Part shown: piece after piece, positions 45,317 to 55,869 of the stretch | How positions within the stretch are numbered: the first letter of the stretch is position 1 | Layout of the letters: each line of letters begins with the position of its first letter | Origin: Heliocidaris erythrogramma | Lineage: Eukaryota; Echinodermata; Echinoidea; Camarodonta; Echinometridae | Assembly (NCBI GenBank): GCA_025617745.1 | Contig: CM046870.1 | Location: 9,972,410 to 10,036,409, forward strand | Reading direction: 5' to 3' | DNA length: 64,000 nt | The notes under the pieces: generated by a model | The model's input: only the letters and a program-made list of their open reading frames with translations | What the model was told of the DNA's origin: nothing | Databases searched by the model: none | Program-made: the position numbers and the translations under genes

Positions 45317-47013
45317 CACTGTTGGTCATAATGGTAGCATAATATTTTTTCTACCTTTCGTACACTATTGACAACAATACGAGTCATTTTTTTTTGCAAA
45401 ATAAAGCTTATATCTTCACCGATTTTATTGATAAATCTGTTCTCAACATATGAAATAAAAAAATATAAGACAAAAATTAATTCATACAAACTTTATACAC
45501 TGGTTTAAACCACTTTTGACAAACACAATCATCCAGACCTTGGATTCCTTGAAAAAATGTATCGTTTTTGGTAAATGTTTAACCATGATAATTTTATCGT
45601 GAAAAATAAAATCTTGGGATCTTTTGATGATTGAAGGGAAGTGTTCCTCTTTTTAATCTTGTTGGGTCACTTAGTACCTGGTATGGCCACCTCTGGCACG
45701 CACCAGTGCCTCCACACGCCGTGGCATACTGTCCACAAGCTTGTTGATGGTGTTCAAGGGCAGTGCATCCCACTCTTCGGTCAGTGCCTGGGCTAACTCC
45801 TGCACATTTTGAGGATGATTGTTTCTCTCATTGATGGCACGGCCCAATGCATCCCAGGCGTGCTCAATGGGGGTTCATGTCGGGGGAACAGGCAGGTCAA
45901 GGCATCTGCTGCACGTCCTCTGCGTCAAGGAATTCCCTCACCAGACGTGCCCTATGTGATCGAGCGTTGTCGTCTTGGAGCTGAAAGTTATTGCCATATA
46001 CCCTTCTCGCGTATGGAAGACAATGGCGTTCCAGGATACCGCGGTACACGACGGCGTTGACGTTTCCTTCAGGTGCAGCCAATGGCGTTTTTCCGCCATA
46101 ATGTATTCCGATCCATACCATCACCGAGCCTCCACCTGCTTGATTGGTTTCCTGGACACAGTCATTACGGAGGTTCTCGCCCCACAATCGTCGAACCCTC
46201 TGCCTCCCATCGGTGCGGTCAAGGATGTACCGGCTTTCATCAGTGAAGATTACATGGCGCCAGTGACCAAGCTGCCATCTCCTGTGCCTCCTAGCACACT
46301 GGAGTCGAGCAACCCGGTGGCGAACAGTGAGACGTGGAACCTTGGTCATTCGCCGAGCTCTGTAGCCATGCTGGCCAAATCTCCTGTTTACGGTTTCCCG
46401 TGAAACGTTCACTCCGAACTGCCTCCTCCACAAGTGGCAAAGACGACTCGCTGGTATTCTCCGGTTCCTACGGCACATGTTCAGCAGTTGACGGTCATCC
46501 CGTGCGGATGTTCTTCGTGGTCGACCTGTAGATCTCTCTGGACTCAAAGTACCCGCCTCTAGATGTCTTCTGAGGATGCGGCACACACAACTCTGCGATA
46601 GTCCAAGAATATCTGCAATCTGGGCCTGTGTCCGTCCATTCCGTCGGAGTGCAAGGACCCTCTGACGAATTGCAAGTGCCGTTGGGCGAGGCATAGTGTA
46701 AGGAATCAATGTACCAAATTTGGTAGTAATTGATCAAGCTAACTCTGAAAACGGGCTGTTAACACACGTAGGCTTTCTGCACGAAATGGACAGCAAAACA
46801 ACAGCAGAAAGGAGGCTCCGCCTTTCATAGCACCAAACAATAAGATATGCCACATTATGGAATGTTTCACTTGACCGACTTTTACCTCGACAATAAAAGA
46901 TCATTATGTAATCAATGAACCTGGTCAATATTATCTATTTAGGCTTTTAAATATGATTAAATCAACGGATGACTATGAAAATACGAATTATGCTAACATT
47001 ATGACCAACAGTG
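45317..47013 (-). mobile_element. Tc1/mariner-type DNA transposon, precise ends
   Basis: The TIRs start CACTGTTGGTCATAATG and continue TAGCATAAT at both ends, with one mismatch. The element is flanked by TA on each side (45315-45316 and 47014-47015), the standard Tc1/mariner target duplication. Its length is 1697 bp, normal for an autonomous Tc1, but the transposase is broken. Confidence 0.93.
45671..46694 (-). pseudogene. Tc1-type transposase, inactivated
   Basis: The start is the ATG at 46694 (MPRPTALAIRQR). Paired-like helix-turn-helix segments occupy about residues 5-110, including QAQIADILGLSQSCVCRIL and a GRPRR linker. The catalytic acidic triad is recognisable: Asp in FTDES, Asp in QDDNARSH, and Glu in the later MNP-IEH-type segment. 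Two lesions remove function. A TGA at 45897-45899 stands where the family has Trp before PACSPD. An extra G/C in the five-base run near 45869-45873 shifts the frame inside the third catalytic block. Beyond these, the C-terminal coding sequence is still readable to a stop at 45671-45673. So few lesions suggest recent death. Confidence 0.9.
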
Positions 47014-47015
47014 TA

Positions 47016-48411
47016 TTTGTATATATGTGTAATTCACTTTATTTTAATACACCGTCACAAGGCTTCCGGAAAAGTCTCTGTTGGGATATCAGGCCAGTAC
47101 CTGTTCTCCAATGGCTCAATCTCCTTGAGGATGTGTCCACACATGCCTTCACCTGACCTTCAGGGAGTTCATTAGATTTCGTGTCCTACAGGTGATGCAG
47201 TTATCGACTTCATGATGACAGGACTATGATATTGAAATTTTCAGTCATTTATTCCATGCATTTTAATGAAAATTCTGTATCTACTTATGAAGCAAAGCAC
47301 CATTCCTGAAGAGCCCTTCCCTTTTGCACTGCCTTTATTCATTGGCCCCATTCTTAATCAGAGTGCTCAGGAAGGCCTTGTTGGTGATATTAAAGTCATT
47401 GCATGACTCTAACGTCAGGTCACCATGAATAACAGTATGTAACCTTTGAGTACCATACACATCCCACATTGACTGTTACTGTATATCAATCTTCATATGG
47501 TATATTCTTTGTATCTTTGGTATGAAAGCTACAATCCTTGATATCAAAATGAATGTAAACCAAATTTATACCATATGCCCTCCATGTTACCAGCTGCAGT
47601 GCACGAAATGCTACCACTTTGACAGTGCACTGGAACATAAAGATCAATATTTTAAGCTTCACTAGAGTACCCACTTGCAGGTGTCCATATAAAAAATGTG
47701 TCAATCAGTGTAACTGAATAAACTGATAAAATTGGCACCATCCAACCTTTAGACAACTACCATGGCCTCCCTAAACATTCTTAATAATAATGGAACAAAA
47801 GTATCAGGAAATACCTTCCCTTGACAGTGCAACAGTGAATGCCTCTAGGGAAGTCTCTCCAGGAAGAGTGCTTTGTTTCAACTTAGATACAAAATTGTCA
47901 TTAAAATGTAAGGAATATTAACGAAAATATCAATATTATGGTCCTATCCTCATGACGTCTAAAACTACACCACTTGCAAACACAAAATCTGCTTTAAATC
48001 CATCGAATCCCCTGAAGGCCAGGTGATGGCATGTGTGGAAAACATCCTCAAGGAGATTGGGCCATTGGAGACCAGGTATTGGCCTGATATCTCAGTAGAG
48101 ACCTCCAGAAGCATTGTGACAGTGTGAAGAAAGTGTTACGAGCATTAATCACAAGGACTGGATTCATACTGATTGACAAAGTTAATAGATCACCAAGGGT
48201 ATGAATAATTTTGAACATCACCCAGTTTGGATAATTCACCTTTTCTATTGTTATACAAATGAGGTGAAACCAGAAACAGCATTCATTTGCAGATGATAAC
48301 TAAATGTATTCAAGTGATGTGCAATTAAATTCAGTTAACCATTCATTTTTAGGAAAAATGCAAAAAACTAGAATTTTCCAAGGGGTATGAATAATTGTGT
48401 TGTTAACTGTA
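47016..48411. mobile_element. Large diverged inverted repeat with a Tc1-like right end
   Basis: Arms of about 300 bases, at 47035-47345 and 47825-48135, are inverted and diverged copies. Examples are CTCCTTGAGGATGTGTCCAC against its complement near 48040, and CCAGTACCTGTTCTCC near 47095. Right of the arms, GGTATGAATAATT occurs twice (about 48198 and 48385), and the sequence ends GTGTTGTTAACTGTA, in the style of an IR/DR Tc1 terminus. No matching left end was found. Confidence 0.5.
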
Positions 48412-48412
48412 T

Positions 48413-48439
48413 ATGTATTTATATATATATACATATATA

Positions 48440-48519
<80 letters not shown>

Positions 48520-48530
48520 TAGGTCCTATG
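48413..48530. repeat. (TA)n microsatellite
   Basis: Almost pure TA with a short GTGTGTG interruption at 48478-48487. Confidence 0.95.
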
Positions 48531-50190
48531 TAGTGGCGGATCCAGGCTGGGGCGCCAAGGGCGCTCGAATCCGAGTATTTATAAAGCGCCAATATCTAGT
48601 TGCCTACTCCACTGAGGCTGAAGAACTACCTAAATAATGTCTGTTCATGATTCTATAACTAAGAAAGACGAGAACTTGTAAGCAATCTGAAATAGGGATG
48701 TCTTGAGGTTGAGTTCTGAAAGTGGATAGCTGGTAGGGGGTAAACAGACATTTCAAAGGTTAATATTACAGTAGAAAGTTTTAAAAAAATATGATTTCTC
48801 GTTAAAATCATTGAATTTTGAGATGAATGCGTTTTACTTTATTTGGAATAGGTGTTTGCGCCGCGTTTTAAATACTGTTCAATGTGAATTTTAGTTGGAT
48901 GTGCGGTTTTGTTATAATTTCTTGCGGCCGATCCGTTTGTTGTGAGGTTAGGGTATAGTTGAAGGTAGTCTATAACCAATTACCTTATAGTTGACTCCCT
49001 TCAATTTAAATGTTCTCACATCCAGAAAAGATGATCAAATGTGGTAATTTCTGTAATTTTTACATGACGATCATCGTTGGCGTAGCTACTTTGGGCTACA
49101 GGGGCACGTGCCCCCAATTCGAGTGGCGAAAAAAGTGAGGGGGAAGAAAATAAAAAATAAAGAGAAAGAAAGAAAACGAAAGGGGAAGGGAACAAGAAGA
49201 TTATACGACACACTTCTATACACCCCTTAATCAATAGTCTTGTTTATTTGCATTTTATCCACTGAGTAAGACCGGCGCCCTCCCCCAATTAACGATGCCA
49301 GTGCCCCCTCAATATCTGGATCCGCGCTACGCCACTGGTGATCATAAAAAAATAATTGGAAGATGATCAAGTGAATCAGCATTTCTAAAATTCAAAGCAG
49401 TCGAGAATAAATTTTATCGACAAGTCGGCTGTCTCCGTTGTATGCTTTGGATCGGAACTCATTGTGCGTAAACGATTGCTCGACTCTTTCTAAAGACTGT
49501 GAGAAATTTTCATCAGGACATAAGGTAAGATAACATTCCCTGTAATGCCTGGCGTCCACTAGAGCGCCGACAAGATTAGGAAGGGTTGCGGAAGCAAATT
49601 ATGTCATTTCGGCATTCTTTCCGCACCAGGCGCGGAAAAGGTGCGTGAATCATCGTTTCTTGGGACATTACTAAGAATCTCTGCGTGTTGACTGCAGTCA
49701 TATACCTGGTAGTGTCCTAGGAATCAATCGGGAAGATCGCGACATGCCGCGGTAAAATACTGATCGTAGCAGGACAGCGCGGACACATTTAGGATCTCAC
49801 CGGGAGTGGTAAAATCACGGACTATATAGGACAATCAGGAAGAGTTTTCGACAACCATTTAGATATGCGGACAATATCAGGAAATAATGCAAGGTTATAA
49901 ATTCGACACAGACTTTGTTTTGTTTCTTATTCACTTTCAAGATCGGAACACGTTTCGGAGTTGGGTACTCCATCCTCAGCCTATTTTTCTTTTTTTAACA
50001 GCAGAACTATAATCCTATTTTTAAAGTGCGGCGTGTTTTTAAAAATTGAATTCAAGAGATGAAAATGTTGATATCAACCCAGCCTATCCTCATTATACGC
50101 TGCGATTTGTGAAAAAGAAATTTTCTTTAAAAAAGTATTCCATACTTTAATGTAATATGTTTATTTTAAATTGTATTGGCCCTATAATAG
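48531..50190. other. Intergenic region upstream of the peptide gene
   Basis: Holds GGATCC-type repeat fragments at 48535-48600 and 49070-49340, both with TGGCG and CGCCACT ends. A patch with CCTGGCGTCCACTAGAGCGC occurs near 49549. No gene seen. Confidence 0.45.
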
Positions 50191-50195
50191 TCCTT

Positions 50196-50202
50196 TATAA
50201 AG
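50196..50202 (+). promoter_or_regulatory. TATA box of the secreted-peptide gene
   Basis: TATAAAG, about 255 bases upstream of the ATG at 50453. This predicts a transcription start near 50225-50230. A strong pyrimidine tract and CAG at 50397-50415 just before AATAAAAGG suggests a 5'UTR intron, whose donor I could not fix. Confidence 0.5.
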
Positions 50203-50452
50203 CCATCTGTATACAGAGTTCGGCGCATTATTTGGTAGGCAAGCGTGAAACAAAGGAGTAGGCGCATGCGCTATAGGCTATGTTGTGCCCAACTGAAACC
50301 GAGTTGGCCAAACTCTGTGTATCGATGGCTTTTGTCATGTACATTGTTCCTTACAAACAAAGAGGGATTCTAGACCCGCTGTGTACTTTGTTTTCTTTTC
50401 TTCTTTTTTTTTCAGAATAAAAGGTGATACTGATACTGAAAAAAACAACAAC

Positions 50453-50983
50453 ATGGCGTCAAAAGTCGTATTCTCTCTCTGCCTGCTCGCCGCCCTCGTA
50501 GTCGTTACCACTACTCTCATCGATGAGGAGAAGGAACGCGACACTGAGGTCGATATCGCGAAGTCACTTCCTGAAGCCGGTATGTCGGAGGTCGAGGAAA
50601 CTGAGAGTAAGGTGTCATTCAAATCAATGTCAACAGTTTTTAGCAAGAAAAATAATGGAAAGAAATGAAATATGATGTTCAAATTGTGTGTTTTCGTTTC
50701 ATATTTTTCGTTTAGTCAATGATAATAAGACTACTGTTGAAAAGTAACGAAAGGCATATTATTGTTAGTATTAAATGCTCAGTTACATCGCCACTTCGCT
50801 AAACACTAATGTTTAGCATAGGTTATCAAGCTAAAGTTAGGTTTTAGACCTGGCAAAAATTTTGTTTTCAACCTCTTTGTTTCAGCGTGCAAGGTTTCAG
50901 ATGTATATTTCGAGGGTAAGTCTCCAGTGAAAGGATGCCTGTGTGCTTCAGGCCCGAAGCCCATGTCATTTTGCTCTTCCTAG
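50453..50983 (+). CDS. Small secreted cysteine-containing peptide precursor (two exons)
   Basis: Exon 1 is 50453-50606, with the donor GTAAGG. Exon 2 is 50886-50983, after a strong TTTGTTTCAG acceptor. The joined frame gives 83 residues. Residues 1-23 form a hydrophobic signal peptide (VVFSLCLLAALVVV core). Residues 24-51 are strongly acidic, like a propeptide that masks a basic mature peptide. Exon 2 supplies a short, basic-leaning segment with four cysteines spaced Cys-x15-Cys-x-Cys-x9-Cys, enough for two disulfides. This layout is typical of antimicrobial or other secreted defence or signalling peptides, but I do not recognise the family and assign no activity. The stop TAG overlaps a good donor (TA/GTAAGT), so a longer product through a third exon is possible. 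Without splicing, exon 1 would read on to a Lys-rich stop at 50668, which looks less likely. Confidence 0.6.
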
Positions 50984-51231
50984 TAAGTGAATATTATCTG
51001 TGTTTTTTTTAAACATCATAATTCCGTAGGCCTACATTTATTTCCCTAATTTGAATCGTAACTTTCATCAATGTCATTGCAGCCTAATACTGCTCGTTAT
51101 CAACATAGTTAGGTGAACCGCATTTAACCCCCTAATCCCTTTATTAAGAGATCATTTTAAGTAAAGTAATTTCTCTAATATTTGATTTTAATCATAAATT
51201 TCACCAGTAACAATGCAGATTATGTAGTGTT
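50984..51231. other. Downstream of the peptide gene
   Basis: A TTGCAG acceptor-like site at about 51077-51082 would be the only candidate for a further exon, and its reading frame is short and hydrophobic. I do not call it. Confidence 0.3.
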
Positions 51232-51460
51232 ACTACTGGAAGCGCTGTGGTACATTGGTGAAGGCTGTTGGCTCTCATACGAGAGATCCTGGGTTCGATC
51301 CTCGCTCGATCCTTATATTGTTAGGATGCTTACTCAGATTTGTCCCTTACAGCCAACGGCAATGTATAAATGGGTACCTGGCAATGTTGGGATTAACTCT
51401 CCAGAAGAGCAGTATAATACTGATGAGGCTACCTAGGGTATAAATCAGACCGTGTTGTTG
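51232..51460 (+). mobile_element. tRNA-derived SINE (family with CTCATACGAGAG)
   Basis: Box A TGGTACATTGGTGAAGG, then CTCTCATACGAGAG, box B GGGTTCGATCC, and a body with AAATGGGTACCTGGCAATG. A member of the same family lies in inverse orientation at 59325-59525. Confidence 0.8.
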
Positions 51461-51464
51461 TTTT

Positions 51465-52497
51465 TACTCGTATCCGGACAACTACCCCAGGACAATTATA
51501 TCCCGGACAACTACCCCCGCTAGAACAATTACCCCCCCCCCAAGACAACTACCCCCTACACAAGTACCCCCGGATTCTGGGGTAGTTTTCCAGAAGGGGA
51601 AGGGGGGGGGGGGTGTATTGTCCAGGGTGTAGTTGTCGGGGGGGGGGGGGGGGTTATCGAGGTAATCGTCATTATATGGGGGTAATTTTTCCTGGGGGTA
51701 ATTGTCCTAGGGGTTGTTGTCCTAGAATCGTTTTTACTCATTATGAACATGATTATCACTTTTACTCTTATAATGTTCATTGCATGTTTATTGCAATGTT
51801 TCAGCATTTGCCGTTTGCGTCGCACCGTTGTGTCATCCATGATTATGTCACATCTTTATTTGTCTTTGTCTCCAGAGCCCTGTAATGTGACCGTGTTTTT
51901 AACCACCGAATAGGCTACCTGGGGTAAGAAGACAGATACATAAATAAAGAAATGCTTGAGGATTTAGACAAATGAAGATGAATTTTATTTGAGTTACGTT
52001 TTTTCTATTAAACGTCTTAAGTATGTCAGTTTGGTTTATTTCATATTTCACAATAATCAATATATGGTAGTCCTGAAGAGGACTCTTGAAAGGACTTCTG
52101 ATGACGGACAGTCAACCTTTCCGAAACGTCGAGACTTCTCCACTCTCAGCCTTCTCATTTGGTTTACAGTACTTTTCAGGACTTCACACTTTCAAGAAAG
52201 TTTACTTTCTACACTCTCTGAATTTCTATCTCGCCTATCCTTTCCTTCTCCTCTCAACTTTTCTCCACTCTCTTCTTCTTACTCAACAGTCCTTTTCAGG
52301 ACTAACCACAGGGTGAACCGTAAACCTCCTCCACGTTAATAGAAAAAATGTTTTGAATATGCTAGAAAACGTATAAAGACTGTATAGGTAAGAGAAAGAA
52401 AGTGTTTTGGAGGAACCTAGGAGAGCAAGAGAGCAAGATAGAGTTAGTATATATATACAATGCGAAAGGAAATGAGAGAATAAAGGCGGATTCACAC
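51465..52497. other. Intergenic, low-complexity patches
   Basis: Bases 51475-51730 are an ACTACCCCC/GGGGGTAATT-type imperfect repeat in both orientations with G runs. Bases 52080-52330 carry CTTTTCAGGACT words repeated in a pyrimidine-rich context. No gene seen. Confidence 0.45.
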
Positions 52498-52562
52498 CAA
52501 ACACGACACATGACACACGACACGACAACACGACATGCTACACGACACCGCACACGACATTC
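52498..52562 (+). repeat. ACACGAC 7-mer minisatellite
   Basis: About eight copies of ACACGAC and variants. The Thr/Arg/His-rich frame is an artefact. Confidence 0.85.
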
Positions 52563-52879
52563 GCTAAAAAGTCGTGCTGGAGAGAGGGTGATGTCGTCTT
52601 TGATGATGAGAATGTCGTGATAGAATTTATTTGAAATTCATCATTGTAGTCATCAAAATAATTACAAAGATGAGACGGAAGTTTATATTTTTAAACTTTG
52701 AAATCATTTATTCTTGATTTGGATTTTCTAAAAGTTGTTAAATTGTTCATGTGACTATGTTGAAAAATTACAAAAGTGATATTTGGTGTTGTATATTCGG
52801 AATAATCACTACTGAGGTTTTATTTCTTCATAATTATGCTCATGTGAAGCCCCCCCCCCCCCCACCCCCGCACGTACCC

Positions 52880-53945
52880 CTGTTATATACCCCCTGTTAT
52901 ACACCTCCGTTTGCGTACAGTGCAGTATTGCGTCTAAAATACAGAAAAGCAGGCAGGGCGTCGAACTAACATTCCGCCTAAAAAAAAGGGCTGAAACATC
53001 AGAGCTTTCGCCCTTCGCACGGGAAGGGGGAAACTCCCCCTCCCTGCACCCTACCTAGCTGTTACGTACGGTGAAATGTTGAGTCCAAATAATTGAAAAG
53101 CAGTCCGGGCGTCGAACTATAACTTTCCGCCTTAAAAAATTGTTTGCTACGAGCCGTTATGTTTCTCTCAAATCTGCTAAAACGTCAGAGCTTTCGCACT
53201 TCGCGCGGGAAGGGAGAAAATCCCACCCCACCAACCCCTGTTACATACAGTGCAGTATTGCGTCCAAATAATTGAAAAACAGCCAGGGCGCCGGACTCAC
53301 ATTCCGCCTAAAAAAAGGTGCTAAAACGTCAGAGCTTTCGTGCTTCGCGCCGGAAGGGGGGGGGGGGGACCTCCCCCTCCCTGCACATACCCCTTTTACA
53401 TACAGTGCAGTATTACGACCAAATAAACTGAAAAGCAGTCCGAACGTCGAAATAACTTCCCGCCTTAAAAAGGCTGCTGCGAGCCGTTATCTTTCTCTCA
53501 AATTTGTTATAAAACGTCAGAGCTTTCGCGCTTCGCGCGGAAGGGGGAAACTCCCCCCTCCCTGCACCCATCCCCAGCTTTGCGTGCTCATCACCAATTT
53601 CGCACACTTCGCGTGCTCACAACCGCCCCCTAAAATGAAATCCTGGCTATGCGGTTGGATCCTTGACGTCTGCCCCCTATTGAAAATCCTTGCTACGCCT
53701 GTGGTCAGAGCTTTCGCTCTTCGCGTGGGAGGGGGGAAAACTCCCCCTCCCTGCATTCTCCCTGTTACATACATTGCAGTATTGCGTCAAAAAAACTGAA
53801 CAGCAGTCCGGGAGTCGAAATAACTTTCCGCTAAAAAAAAAAAAGGTGCTACAAGCCGTTATCTTTCTCAAAAATTTGCTATAAAACTTCAGAGCTTTGC
53901 GCGGGAGGAAATTCCCCCCCCCCCTATACACCACCGCCTAAAACC
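52880..53945. repeat. Degenerate tandem repeat, ~150-190 bp units
   Basis: TACAGTGCAGTATTGCGTC-like, GCAGTCCGGGCGTCGAA-like and CGTCAGAGCTTTCGCGCTTC-like blocks recur in the same order at about 52915, 53060, 53242, 53398 and 53765. The last unit follows a longer gap. Open frames of up to 175 codons here come from the repeat. Confidence 0.85.
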
Positions 53946-54744
53946 CTTAAATTAAATCCTATTGGATCCGTCACGTCTCCCCCCCCCCAAAAAAAAAAAA
54001 AAAAAAAAAAAAAACCCTGGCTACGCCACTGAATGTCCATGAAACAACCGATGGTGGTCTCCCCGGCATTAAATCTGACCTCTGTGACATTAAATGCACA
54101 TTTTCCGGAACCTATACAAAAAAATATTATTCTCTCTACGATTTGGTGCAGCCACTGAAGGGGGGGGGGGGGGTTGAAATAAATGGCCAAGGGAAAAGTT
54201 GTGAAATGATAGGACCCCTCACGCACCCTCTCCTTCTAACTGGTCTTATACTTCACAATATATCTATCAAGTATACTTACTTCAATACCAATAGACCTGC
54301 AATAATATGTCAGCCACAACCGAATACCCTCCAATTTTTCTTTTTCTTTCTTTTTTTTTTTTACTAGGGGGGGGGGGGGGGGGGAGGGTGTTGGGCGAAA
54401 TTGTGGGGGTCTGCAGCCCCCGGGCCCCTTGAACCAAACAATTACTCTTTTTTGTTGGAGGTTCAGGTGGTGGTGGTGGTGATGGGTATAGGGGGGGGGG
54501 GGGGGGCGGGTGGTGTGATAAGGCCTATAGTGCAATAAACTAAAAGTGACACTAATTCCGTGAGAAATTTGTGTTTTTACTTTTGGATGCGGGATATGTA
54601 GGTTCACGCACGAATGATAAATAATAAAGTAGACTTGGCCGACTTTAAATAGCCGAACCAATTTAAAAAAAAAAATACAATGAAGGGAACGAAACAAACG
54701 AGGGGCAAGCCTGACGTGAATTGTTATGAAACAATATACATATT
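53946..54744. other. Homopolymer-rich intergenic region
   Basis: Contains long A/C/G/T runs (53980-54014, 54160-54172, 54345-54382, 54490-54506) and a CTGGCTACGCCACTG repeat end at 54017. Bases 54733-54744 are the left direct repeat of the next element. No gene seen. Confidence 0.5.
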
Positions 54745-55031
54745 TTTAATTTGTAAACAAATCTTTCGGCATATTACTCCCAGTGTTAAAGATCGTATGC
54801 TCGATCTATAATGAAAAACACAAGTCAGAAATTTTTAATTTGTAAACAAATCTTTCGGCATATAACACTGGGAGTAATATGCCGAAAGATTTGTTTACAA
54901 ATTAAAAATTCCTCCCCAGTCAAGCTTCTTCGTTTACTAACCATTGTTCCACGGCGGACCGTTTGAATATTAATGAGTCAGAAAGAAGAGGATCTTGGGT
55001 ATTTGATTCTAGTTCGTCGTGACTTGGCCGT

Positions 55032-55103
55032 GAACCAGAATAGCCTGGTGGTTAAGTCGCTGCCCGGCAAGCAGTAGATGACAGGTTCGAATCCCGCTGG
55101 TTC
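55032..55103 (+). ncRNA. tRNA-like sequence, unit 1
   Basis: GAACCAG at the start pairs perfectly with CTGGTTC at the end. Box A is TAGCCTGGTGG and box B is GGTTCGAATCC. An anticodon-like stem GCTGC/GCAGT closes a loop CCGGCAA. Position 33 is not T and the D and T stems are poor, so this is tRNA-derived rather than a functional tRNA. A T6 run at 55107-55112 could end Pol III transcription. Confidence 0.6.
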
Positions 55104-55321
55104 CAATTTTTTCTGACTTGTGTTTTTCATTATAGATCGAGCATACGATCTTTAACACTGGGAGTAATATGCCGAAAGATTTGTTTACAAATTAAAAATT
55201 CCTCCCCAGTCAAGCTTCTTCGTTTACTAACCATTGTTCCACGGCGGACCGTTTGAATATTAATGAGTCAGAAAGAAGAGGATCTTGGGTATTTGATTCT
55301 AGTTCGTCGTGACTTGGCCGT

Positions 55322-55393
55322 GAACCAGAATAGCCTGGTGGTTAAGTCGCTGCCCGGCAAGCAGTAGATGACAGGTTCGAATCCCGCTGGTTC
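55322..55393 (+). ncRNA. tRNA-like sequence, unit 2
   Basis: Exact repeat of 55032-55103, displaced by 290 bases, with the same following T6 run. Confidence 0.6.
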
Positions 55394-55530
55394 CAATTTT
55401 TTCTGACTTGTGTTTTTCATTATAGATCGAGCATACGATCTTTAACACTGGGAGTAATATGCCGAAAGATTTGTTTACAAATTAAAAATTCCTCCCCAGT
55501 CAAGCTTCTTCGTTTACTAATATACATATT

Positions 55531-55869
55531 AGAGAAGAAAAATACAGCATTACATATGAATTGCCACTTCCCCTCCCTGGCCTACTAATATTGAGTGACG
55601 ACTCTGACATTAACATGTCAGACATTTATATTATTTCTTTTCTGGGGGCTGAGGTGGTTTGCTTGTAGTCTAGTCTTGTCTTCAGGGGCGACTGAGTGAC
55701 TTCCAAAGTGGGGGAGGGGCGCCAAGAAAACAGGGCACTTTATAAGAGAAATGGACACTTAATTCAAAGGAAGTTGGGAAACTGTCGACTGAAAATGGGC
55801 ACATCACAAAATGAACAGGGCGCTTATCAGAGATCAAAAGGGGAAGAGGCACTTTTACAAAGTAATTCA
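55531..55869. other. Intergenic
   Basis: No gene. Bases 55685-55860 show words such as AAGTGGGGGAGG and GGGCGCTTATCAGA, typical of the G-rich dispersed repeats here. Confidence 0.4.

Larger units (their letters stand above)
54745..55518 (+). mobile_element. Composite tRNA-like tandem insertion with 12-bp direct repeats
   Basis: AATATACATATT occurs exactly at 54733-54744 and 55519-55530, consistent with a target-site duplication. Inside there are 2.3 head-to-tail copies of a 290-bp unit (54863-55152, 55153-55442 and part to 55518). The full copies look identical by eye. The left end carries an inverted partial copy (54745-54830) and a second inverted piece (54831-54862) that forms a hairpin with 54876-54911. 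No protein frame. The inverted copy spans the junction between units. The layout recalls Penelope-like or tandem-RNA-derived insertions, but I saw no hammerhead ribozyme core. Confidence 0.85.

Noticed and set aside
50453-50668. Unspliced 71-codon version of the peptide gene
   Set aside because: The GTAAGG donor and a strong TTTGTTTCAG acceptor define a better intron, and only the spliced form gains a cysteine module.
53272-53799. A 175-codon open frame
   Set aside because: It lies entirely within a degenerate tandem repeat and itself repeats with the units. Its composition is not protein-like.
55032-55393. Two functional tRNA genes
   Set aside because: Boxes A and B and a 7-bp end pairing are present, but the D and T stems mispair, the loop lacks T33, and the sequence is part of a mobile 290-bp unit.
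54745-55518. Hammerhead-ribozyme retrozyme
   Set aside because: Unit size and tandem layout fit, but I found no CTGANGA...GAAA core on either strand by eye. Left as a test, not a call.
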